Positions 32,847 to 39,912 of a stretch of 64,000 bases of DNA are shown here, one piece after another; positions within the stretch are counted from its first letter, which is position 1, and each line of letters starts with the position of its first letter. Made by a program: the position numbers and the translations under genes. The notes under the pieces were generated by a model that made no database searches, had not been told where the DNA came from, and saw nothing but the letters and a program-made list of their open reading frames with translations. Source of the DNA: Duganella rivi (lineage in GTDB: Bacteria; Pseudomonadota; Gammaproteobacteria; Burkholderiales; Burkholderiaceae_D); NCBI RefSeq assembly GCF_009857435.1, contig NZ_WWCK01000008.1, positions 124,001-188,000 of the forward strand. The letters run 5' to 3'.

Positions 32847-34582
32847 CGATGAGCGACATCATGACCACCACCTCGAATCCTGCCGAAAGCGGCATCGACT
32901 GGGCGGAAAAGCGCTATCTGATCATCGACGATTTCGTCGGCATCCGCCAATTGCTGCGCGAGTCGCTGCGCAACCTCGGCGCCAAGCATATCGACCAGGC
33001 CTCCAGCGGCGGCGAGGCCATGGTGCTGCTGTCGAAAACCCGCTACGACGTGGTGCTGTGCGATTACAACCTGGGCGACGGCAAGAACGGCCAGCAAGTG
33101 CTGGAAGAAGCGCGCATCCGCAACCTGATGCTGCCATCTAGCGTATGGCTGATGGTCTCCGCCGAAAAGAGCGTGGAATCGGTGATGGGCGCGGCCGAGC
33201 ACCAGCCGGACGCTTACATCATCAAGCCGATTACCGAGGGTGTGCTGCTCACGCGCCTGAACCGCGTCTGGCTGAAGAAGCAGATCTTCCGCGAAATCGA
33301 CCAGGCCTTTGCGGACAAGGACTACTTGCGCGCAGCGCGCCTGTGCGAAGAACAAATCGCCCACCACCCGCTGCACGCCATCGACCTGCACCGCATGCGC
33401 GCCACGCTGCTGCTCAAGAGCGGCGACCCTGATCAGGCGGGCGCCGTCTACGAGCAAGTGCTGCAAGAGCGCGAGTACAACTGGGCGCGCTGCGGCCTCG
33501 GTAAAATCCGCATGGCGAACGGCGATGCCGATGCGGCGCGCATGATGTTCCAGGCCGTGATCACCGATAACCGCTTCTATATCGACGCCTTCGACCAGCT
33601 GGCCGAATCGTTCCAGCAGCAAGGCAAAACCGAAGAAGCGTTCGACGTGCTGCAAAAAGCCGCCAAGCTGTCGCCCAACTCGGTGCCGCGCCAGCGCGCG
33701 CTCGGCACCACGGCGCTCAAGCTGGGGAATATCCCGGTGGCGGAGAAGGCCTTCCGCAAGTGCATTGAGATCGGCGAGTTCTCGGTGCGTAAAACGGTGG
33801 ACGCGTATCTGGGCTTGGCCCGTGTATGCGGCCAAAAGAACGACACCAAGGAAGCGATCCGCCTGCTCAACGCGGCGGTTCACCAATTCGGCGGCGACCA
33901 GGTCACGCTGCGCGCCAAGATCACCGAAGGCTTGGTCTACCACGAGAGCGGCGACTTCCGCCGCGCGCGCAAATCCGGCGACGAACTGGAAGTGATGCTG
34001 GCCGACGAAAACCGCCAGCGACCCGATACCGAAACCTGTCTCGATATGGCGACCCTGCTGTTTGCCGTCGGCGTGAAAGAAGCGCCGGTCAACCTGCTGT
34101 GCTACGTCACCCGCAATAACCACGACAACGCGCCGCTGCTGGACGACGTGCAGAAAATCTTCGACAAGGCGCGCATGGCCGACGAAGGGCAGGAGCTCAT
34201 TAAATCCGCGCGCCAGGAAGCGGCAGACCTGATGAACAAAGGCGTGCTGCTGTGGAAGACCGGTAAACTCACCGAGGCGGTCGAATGGATGCGCGGGGCG
34301 CGCAAGCAGCTTCCGCACAACATGCGTGTGCTCTTCAATTCGGCGCAAATCCTGATCTCCCATTTGCAGGAAAACGGCTACCAGCGCGGGCTGGCCGACG
34401 AGGCCATCGGCGTGCTGATGCACGTCGACGCCATCGCGCCAGGCCAGCAGCGTTTTGCCCAGCTGATGGAGCAGTTGGCGCTCTTGGCGCCGGTGTCCGG
34501 CGTGGTGGCCGCAGCCGCTGCCAGCGAGTACGAAGCGGCCAATGGCCCGGTGCCGGAATCGACCCGCTGGAGCGGCGCCTGA
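32843..34582 (+). CDS. Response regulator with receiver domain and TPR repeats
   Basis: The 579-residue protein begins with a receiver domain of about 120 residues: acidic pair in LIIDDFVGIRQLL, phospho-acceptor D74 in VVLCDYNLGDG, and the lysine in YIIKPITEG. The rest is a chain of TPR-like helical repeats (ARLCEEQIAHHPLHAI, AVYEQVLQEREYNWAR, EEAFDVLQKAAKLSPN). It has no DNA-binding or enzymatic domain, so its output is probably protein binding. It is translationally coupled to the kinase gene. Confidence 0.88.
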   Translation: MTMSDIMTTTSNPAESGIDWAEKRYLIIDDFVGIRQLLRESLRNLGAKHIDQASSGGEAMVLLSKTRYDVVLCDYNLGDGKNGQQVLEEARIRNLMLPSSVWLMVSAEKSVESVMGAAEHQPDAYIIKPITEGVLLTRLNRVWLKKQIFREIDQAFADKDYLRAARLCEEQIAHHPLHAIDLHRMRATLLLKSGDPDQAGAVYEQVLQEREYNWARCGLGKIRMANGDADAARMMFQAVITDNRFYIDAFDQLAESFQQQGKTEEAFDVLQKAAKLSPNSVPRQRALGTTALKLGNIPVAEKAFRKCIEIGEFSVRKTVDAYLGLARVCGQKNDTKEAIRLLNAAVHQFGGDQVTLRAKITEGLVYHESGDFRRARKSGDELEVMLADENRQRPDTETCLDMATLLFAVGVKEAPVNLLCYVTRNNHDNAPLLDDVQKIFDKARMADEGQELIKSARQEAADLMNKGVLLWKTGKLTEAVEWMRGARKQLPHNMRVLFNSAQILISHLQENGYQRGLADEAIGVLMHVDAIAPGQQRFAQLMEQLALLAPVSGVVAAAAASEYEAANGPVPESTRWSGA

Positions 34583-34716
34583 GTGGCGGCCAAGCGTCCG
34601 CGCCGCGCAACAGCGTGCTTGTTTCAGTTCCGCCAAATGATTACACTGGGCTGAGCGCAGCCCGGTCTGCGCTTGATTCGCTGTCAATATTGAGGGCAAA
34701 TTAAGGGCACAAAAAT

Positions 34717-34932
34717 ATGCGCGATCTGGCAAAAGAAGTGTACAAAAAAATGAAGGTCGGCAGCGTGGCGTGGATACGCCCAGTCGCTGCAAGGGGCGAT
34801 ACCCTCGATAGTTTTCAAGCCGCGCACGATAGCGCCAAGCTGCTTGAAGAAGAGGGCTTAATCGATATCGAGAAAGTGCAGCGTCAGGCCGATGGCTTGA
34901 TCGACGCCATCCGCATTCAGCGGCTGGCGTAA
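34717..34932 (+). CDS. Small conserved-looking hypothetical protein
   Basis: This 71-residue, soluble, helical product (RDLAKEVYKKMKVGSVAWI, AAHDSAKLLEEEGLIDIEKV) starts at ATG 34717 after a weak AAGGGC. Codon use is like a native gene and the frame fits the gap exactly before the convergent phaM stop 6 bases away. No family was recognised. Confidence 0.55.
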   Translation: MRDLAKEVYKKMKVGSVAWIRPVAARGDTLDSFQAAHDSAKLLEEEGLIDIEKVQRQADGLIDAIRIQRLA

Positions 34933-34938
34933 TTCCCG

Positions 34939-35688
34939 TTACGGTTTATCCGCAGCCGGTTTCGCAACCGGCTTGACGGCGGCTTTTTTCGCTGCCGGTT
35001 TTTTCGCGGCAGGCTTCTTGACAGCTGCCGGCGCTTTGTCTGGCGCCGCGGCCGATGCTGAAGCAGCAGGCGCCGAGGTAGGCTTGGCGGCGGCCGGCGG
35101 CGTACCGGCGCCCGCAGCGGCAGCGGCAAATTTGACGGCGGCGTCGGCCATCATCGTTTCGGACGCGATGGCGGTCGATACGGCTTGCTTGAATTGATCT
35201 TGCAGCAGGTTCCACCAGGCGTTGGGCTGCCCCGCGCCTGCGCCCAGTGTTGGGCCGGCGGACTTTGGCGCTTCCGGCGTCGGCGTCGGCGCGGCCTTGG
35301 CGTCCGCTTCAGCGGCGGCTGGAGCCGGCGTAGGCGTCGGTGCAGTTTGCGCCTTGTCGGCTTCGCGCGCGTGGTGGAAGAAGGCCGAGGCGTATGGATT
35401 GGAGTCGAAGATCGACTTGTCGTTCACGCCGGTGTTGACCGCAGAGGCCAAGCTGGCGCCGACCGATTTCAGGGTGGCGATGGTGCCGCGCTGGACTTCC
35501 AGCGCCTGTATGCTCCCGCGCAGCATGCTCATATTCAGATTGAGCCAGCTCTCAACGGCTTTGAGGTCGTTGATTTTCTTGTCCAGTTCTTCCACCGACA
35601 GGGTGGGGGCGGTCAGGCCCGGCACGCTCATGCTGCCCCACAGGTTTTTTACGAAATCCAGCGTGTCGTTCATTGGGTTATGCGCCAT
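34939..35688 (-). CDS. Polyhydroxyalkanoate granule regulator PhaM
   Basis: The first 90 residues match PhaM: DTLDFVKNLWGSMSVPG, LSVEELDKKINDLKAVESWL and QGSIQAL-like helix RGSIQALEVQRGTIATL. A long Ala/Pro-rich linker follows. The C-terminus is a histone-like AKKPAAKKAAVKPV tail able to bind DNA. PhaM activates PHA synthase and ties granules to the nucleoid in Ralstonia. AGGAGA precedes ATG 35688. No other pha gene is in the window. Confidence 0.9.
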   Translation of the reverse strand: MAHNPMNDTLDFVKNLWGSMSVPGLTAPTLSVEELDKKINDLKAVESWLNLNMSMLRGSIQALEVQRGTIATLKSVGASLASAVNTGVNDKSIFDSNPYASAFFHHAREADKAQTAPTPTPAPAAAEADAKAAPTPTPEAPKSAGPTLGAGAGQPNAWWNLLQDQFKQAVSTAIASETMMADAAVKFAAAAAGAGTPPAAAKPTSAPAASASAAAPDKAPAAVKKPAAKKPAAKKAAVKPVAKPAADKP

Positions 35689-35808
35689 GAAATTCTCCTG
35701 TGGGATGTGCGGTTAGCGTAGCAGATATTTGTTTGTCATTCAAAAGGTTTTGACAACATTTCGGCGGCAGCCCCACTGTTCTTGCCGATCCCGTTTAAAC
35801 TAGCGGCC

Positions 35809-36969
35809 ATGACGATTGCTTCCTCCCTTGCCCGGCACCGGCGCGTACTGGTTTTGTGTGTCGCCACCGTGGCGCTGCACTATGCCGCCATTGACTGGGT
35901 GGGTGGGCGCTTGAGCGCGCAGACGCACCGGCCGTCGGAGCTGCCGCCATCGCTGATGACGGCGCAGCTCAGACTAGCCTTGCCGAAGCGGGTAGATAGC
36001 ACGCCGCTGGCCGAGGTAGCGCCATTGGCGGCCGCGCCGCGCAGACCGGCGGCCAAGGCCAAGCCGGTGGTGGAGCCGGTGGCCGCGCCGGATGCGGGCA
36101 GTGGTGCCATGGCCGCGACAGCAGCGGTAACGTCGGAAATCGCGGCGGAAGCCGGCGCCGCGCTGGCCGGCGTGCAGCCAGGCGCTGAACAAGCCGGCGC
36201 CGCGCAAGCGCAGACCGGCACGCCGCCGCCCGCCGTGGCGCAAGGCGAGACGCCGGCGGTGGCCGTGCCGGACGCCGCGCCCAAGCAAGGCCTGCGCCGC
36301 TACAAGGTCAACCTGCCGCCATCGGCCACCTTCGACATGACGGTCGACCGCGTCGACGCCGACGGCACCAAGTGGACGGGCTCCGCGACCATGACGTGGC
36401 ATACTGACGGTAGCCGTTACAAGGCCTCGGTGGAAGCGGGCGTGAGCCTGCTGGTCACGCGCATCAACCTGCTGGTACTGCGCAGCGAGGGAGAGATCGA
36501 CGACTACGGCATCGCCCCGGTCACCGTCACCGAGAAGCGCGCGCGCCGTGCCGAAACCGCGACCCATTTCAATCGCGACGCCGGCACCATCAGCTTCTCG
36601 GCGTCCGAGCGTAGCTTCCCGCTGCTGGTGGGCGCGCAGGACAAGGCGACCGTGCCGTTCCAGCTGGGCGGCATCGGCCGCGCCGACCTGAATCAGTTCG
36701 GCGGCGATATCGACATCCAGGTCGGCGAGGAAAAGGACGCCACCATCTTCCGCTTCCAGCTGGTGGGCGAGGAGGAAATTGAAACGAAGCTGGGCAAGCT
36801 GGTGACATGGCACTTGAGCCGTCCGCCCAAGCCGGGCACTTACTCGTCCAAGCTGGATATCTGGCTGGCGCCGGGCGTGAATTGGTTCCCTGTCCAGATA
36901 CGCAACACGGAGGCCAACGGTGCGCTGACGACGCAGACCGTCTCCAACATAAAGATGACAGACAAATGA
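35809..36969 (+). CDS. DUF3108 protein with membrane anchor and Ala/Pro-rich linker
   Basis: The start is ATG 35809, giving 386 residues. One N-terminal membrane helix (VLVLCVATVALHYAAIDWV) is followed by about 100 residues of low-complexity Ala/Pro/Gln linker and a C-terminal DUF3108 domain (about 170-380; YKVNLPPSATFDMTV, DNYG-like IDDYGIAPV, WLAPGVNWFPVQIR). DUF3108 domains are periplasmic beta-rich folds of unknown role. The layout, with a TonB-like anchor and linker, suggests a protein spanning the periplasm. Its stop overlaps the next gene, a second DUF3108 protein. Confidence 0.85.
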   Translation: MTIASSLARHRRVLVLCVATVALHYAAIDWVGGRLSAQTHRPSELPPSLMTAQLRLALPKRVDSTPLAEVAPLAAAPRRPAAKAKPVVEPVAAPDAGSGAMAATAAVTSEIAAEAGAALAGVQPGAEQAGAAQAQTGTPPPAVAQGETPAVAVPDAAPKQGLRRYKVNLPPSATFDMTVDRVDADGTKWTGSATMTWHTDGSRYKASVEAGVSLLVTRINLLVLRSEGEIDDYGIAPVTVTEKRARRAETATHFNRDAGTISFSASERSFPLLVGAQDKATVPFQLGGIGRADLNQFGGDIDIQVGEEKDATIFRFQLVGEEEIETKLGKLVTWHLSRPPKPGTYSSKLDIWLAPGVNWFPVQIRNTEANGALTTQTVSNIKMTDK

Positions 36970-37703
36970 AAAAACTCACTACCCTTTGCGCCGCCTTCAT
37001 GTTAGCGGCTGCCGCAAATGCGGCCGAAGAACATCCAAGCGCCAAGCGCGCCACCAATCCGCCGCCATCGGCAGACCTGAGCTACAACTTGAAAATCAAG
37101 CAAAGCGGCTTGTCGCTGAACGGCGTGGCCACGGTGCAGTGGCGCGCTGGCGATGGCAAATATTCCATCGTCACCGAGAGCCGCGCCGCCATCTTCGGCA
37201 AGGTGGTGGAAAACCGCAGCGAAGGCGGGATCGATGATTTTGGCCTCGCGCCGGTGAGCTTCCACGAGAAGCGCCTCCGCAAGGAGCCGTACACCACCAC
37301 CTTCAAGCGCGACGCCAAGACCATTGCATTTACCGAAAGCGACGTCACCTACCCGATCCTGGGGGGCGAGCAGGATCGCAGCAGCGCCCAGTGGCAGCTG
37401 GCCGCCATCGCACGCGCCGCGCCGGACAAGTTCAAGCCGGGCAGCGAGTGGCATTTGTTCGTGGCCGGCCGCCGCGACGCCGAGCCGTGGAGCTTCAAGG
37501 TCGAGAAGACCGAGAATATCGATATCGGCTCGGGCCAGATCAGCGCCGTCCACCTGGTCAAGGCGCCGCCGCCGGACGCCAAGGGCCAGCAGGTCGACCT
37601 GTGGCTGGCGCCGTCCATGGACTGGTATCCGGTGCGCGTGCGCTTTAACGACACCGACGGCGACTTCGTCGACCAGACACTGGAAAAAGTCGTGAAAAAG
37701 TAG
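36966..37703 (+). CDS. Secreted DUF3108 protein
   Basis: The start is ATG 36966, which shares ATGA with the upstream stop, giving 245 residues with a signal peptide (LTTLCAAFMLAAAANAAEE). The mature protein is almost only a DUF3108 domain (LSYNLKIKQSGLSLNGVATV, GGIDDFGLAPVSFHEKRLR, WLAPSMDWYPVRVRFND). It shares clear sequence likeness with the domain of the upstream protein, so the pair probably arose by duplication, one copy anchored and one free in the periplasm. Confidence 0.87.
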   Translation: MKKLTTLCAAFMLAAAANAAEEHPSAKRATNPPPSADLSYNLKIKQSGLSLNGVATVQWRAGDGKYSIVTESRAAIFGKVVENRSEGGIDDFGLAPVSFHEKRLRKEPYTTTFKRDAKTIAFTESDVTYPILGGEQDRSSAQWQLAAIARAAPDKFKPGSEWHLFVAGRRDAEPWSFKVEKTENIDIGSGQISAVHLVKAPPPDAKGQQVDLWLAPSMDWYPVRVRFNDTDGDFVDQTLEKVVKK

Positions 37704-37729
37704 GCTCCTGCTATACTGACGCCCCCGCA

Positions 37730-37761
37730 AAAAAATGACGAGTTGTTTCATTTTTTATAAT
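37730..37761 (+). promoter_or_regulatory. A/T hairpin and -10 element before the SMC operon
   Basis: A perfect A/T stem (AAAAAATGA, 37730-37738; TCATTTTTT, 37748-37756) ends in a T-run and may weakly terminate the DUF3108 transcript. It is directly joined to a perfect TATAAT (37756-37761) with no good -35, 26 bases before the first gene of the SMC operon. Confidence 0.35.
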
Positions 37762-37787
37762 TTTAGCGGAGTACAGAATGGCAAAGA

Positions 37788-39149
37788 ATGATCGAACCTA
37801 TAACTAGTGAAGCCGCACCGGATCCGCAGGTACAAGACAGCCTGCAGGCCCACTTCCAGCCGCACATATCCGCCGACGAGATCGAGCAGGTCTACCACCT
37901 GAAGCGCGCGCAGCCGCTGCTGCAGGTGTTCACGGCCCTGTTCCACGGCGGTTTCGACGGCGTGCTGGTACGCCTGCTGGTGCTGCGCGAGCTGGCCGGC
38001 GACACTTCCTCGACCAGTTTCACCCGCGCCGACATCAACACCCGCCTCGCGTACCTGCTGCCGGAATCGCTGGAGACGGTGCTGATGCGCCTGCGCTCCA
38101 ACCAGCTGCTGGCATGGGATGCGCAGCAAGCCGTGTACCGCGTCACGCCGATGGCGCGCAACGTGCTGTCGGCTATCGACGCGCTGCTGGCACTGGGCAA
38201 AGAAGAAGACGACAACGCCGAAATGGGCTTCCTGCTGTCGCAGGTGGCCGGCGCCCAGGTGATGGGCGGCGTTACGGTCGACCAGCTGAATCACCTGCTG
38301 GGCCGACTGGTGGAATTGACCGAAGAATTCTCCGACGCGATTGCGTCCGGTTCCGAATTCCGCCTGCGCGCTTCCCAGGCCAAGTGGCATATGGCGTGCG
38401 ACTGGGTGGAGAAGGGCTCGGAAATCCTGCGCGCCATCACCACCGACGAAAACGCCGACAGCGCCACGCACAAGGCGGCGCAAGCCATCGGCCGCGCGCA
38501 ATCTGCGCTGCTCAATATGCAGGGCATGTTCTCGCGCGCGCTGAATCAGATTGAGCGCCAGCGCGTGCACCTTGGCCAGTCCGGCCTGTCCACCACGGAC
38601 ATCAAGCGCTGGCTGCTGGAACACGAAGACCTGGCCTCGCTGGCCACGGACGCCATCGACCAGCCGGTAGTCCCGCTGTTCATGACGCCCGCAGAAATGA
38701 TAGACGTAGCAGAAACAGAATTAATGGCCGACCGCGTAAACACCATCGTATCCAACGGCCTGCCGGCCGGCACCGATGCACCAACCACCATCAGCGAAGG
38801 CCCTGCCATGCAGCAGGAGCTTGATGATTGGCTGGCGCGCCTGTCCGACTTCGCCGCGCTGGGGAATTTCCCGAGCATCGCGGAAGAAGCGCCGAAATCC
38901 ATCCAGGCGCACGAATCGCTGCTGCCGGCTACCTTTGCCGTGGCCTCGTACCGCGCTTCGCTGCTGCCGCTGCTGGGCGACGCCGACGAGGCGCGCCTGC
39001 AAGGCGCTACCGCCGAACTGGCGCGCTTGCCGGTCAAGTTTGCGCCGCAAGATGAAATGGTTCAGCTGCCCGACCTCGAGGTCGCAGCGATGTCCCTAGC
39101 CTCCCTCTCACTGTCTTTGAACCCGGAAGGCGACAAGTCCGATGAATGA
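37788..39149 (+). CDS. First accessory protein of an SMC-type operon (kleisin-like position)
   Basis: The 453-residue product is soluble and mostly helical. It has a winged-helix-like N-terminal third (VYHLKRAQPLLQVFTALFHG, TRADINTRLAYLLPESLETV) and long helical segments in the middle. ATG 37788 lacks a well-spaced ribosome site: GGAG at 37768-37771 is better placed for ATG 37778, which opens a 9-codon frame. The stop overlaps the next gene by 8 bases. By size, winged-helix ends and position before an SMC gene, it may be the kleisin-like subunit (compare MksF or JetA). No sequence family was recognised, so this is inference. Confidence 0.65.
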   Translation: MIEPITSEAAPDPQVQDSLQAHFQPHISADEIEQVYHLKRAQPLLQVFTALFHGGFDGVLVRLLVLRELAGDTSSTSFTRADINTRLAYLLPESLETVLMRLRSNQLLAWDAQQAVYRVTPMARNVLSAIDALLALGKEEDDNAEMGFLLSQVAGAQVMGGVTVDQLNHLLGRLVELTEEFSDAIASGSEFRLRASQAKWHMACDWVEKGSEILRAITTDENADSATHKAAQAIGRAQSALLNMQGMFSRALNQIERQRVHLGQSGLSTTDIKRWLLEHEDLASLATDAIDQPVVPLFMTPAEMIDVAETELMADRVNTIVSNGLPAGTDAPTTISEGPAMQQELDDWLARLSDFAALGNFPSIAEEAPKSIQAHESLLPATFAVASYRASLLPLLGDADEARLQGATAELARLPVKFAPQDEMVQLPDLEVAAMSLASLSLSLNPEGDKSDE

Positions 39150-39909
39150 CGATTCCCAAATCCTGATCGCGCGCCTGCTCACGCATCAAACCCTGCGCCG
39201 CGACGACAAACTCGTAAAGCGCGTGCTGTCGGACGAACAGTTCCGCGCCGAAGTCGACGCGCGCCTGCTGGCCACCGGCCTGAAACTGCTGGACAACGTG
39301 TATGCAGATCACGTGACGCTGGCCCTGCACCGCGCCATCGAACCGAAAGTGTTCGGCGCCAAGGACGTCTGGCAAAACAATAACTTCGGCCTGTCGCGCG
39401 ACGGCGTGGCCTTGCTGGTGGTGCTGTGGGCGCAGATCATTCTGCCCAAGCGCGAACGCCAGGAGACCCACCAGCACGCGGAGGACAACCAAAACGATAT
39501 GTTCGGCACCGAGAAGCCGCTGCCGCGCGCGGAAGACACTTCCATCGGCATCGCCTACAAGGCGCTGCTGGCGGACTTCGGCGATAAGCTGGGCAAGAAA
39601 ACCCGTCTCGATATGAACCTCGGTATTTTGTCCAAGCTTGGTTTCATCGAGCGCCGCGGCGACGTGATCGTTGAAGGCCCGCTGCTCGACTTGCTGATGG
39701 ATACCGACTTGCTGAAAGAGCGCATCGTCAACGGCGCGCTGGCCGACGTGTTCAAACGTTCGCCGCCGCAAATCGTCGCCGTGCCGCGCAGCGAGCCGCC
39801 GATCGAAGTGGAGACGCCGGTTGAAGCGGAAGAGGAAATCCTTCCTGCCTTCGACGCGCCGCCACCGGCCCCCATCGTCATCGACGAAGACACTCCAGCC
39901 AAGGACTAA
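39142..39909 (+). CDS. Second accessory protein of the SMC-type operon (KITE/MksE-like position)
   Basis: This 255-residue protein overlaps the preceding gene by 8 bases and ends 3 bases before the SMC gene. The first 200 residues form tandem winged-helix-like segments (FRAEVDARLLATGLKLLDNV, LSRDGVALLVVLWAQIILP, MNLGILSKLGFIERRGDVIV). The tail is acidic and proline-rich. Tandem winged helices, size and position match the KITE role of MksE/ScpB/JetB. LSKLGFIERR resembles the last winged helix of DUF4194-type proteins. The role is inferred. Confidence 0.7.
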   Translation: MNDDSQILIARLLTHQTLRRDDKLVKRVLSDEQFRAEVDARLLATGLKLLDNVYADHVTLALHRAIEPKVFGAKDVWQNNNFGLSRDGVALLVVLWAQIILPKRERQETHQHAEDNQNDMFGTEKPLPRAEDTSIGIAYKALLADFGDKLGKKTRLDMNLGILSKLGFIERRGDVIVEGPLLDLLMDTDLLKERIVNGALADVFKRSPPQIVAVPRSEPPIEVETPVEAEEEILPAFDAPPPAPIVIDEDTPAKD

Positions 39910-39912
39910 GCC

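Noticed and set aside
32684-34792. 702-codon minus-strand open frame opposite the REC-TPR gene
   Set aside because: It mirrors the codon bias of the coding strand, has no domain signature, and would conflict with two well-supported genes.
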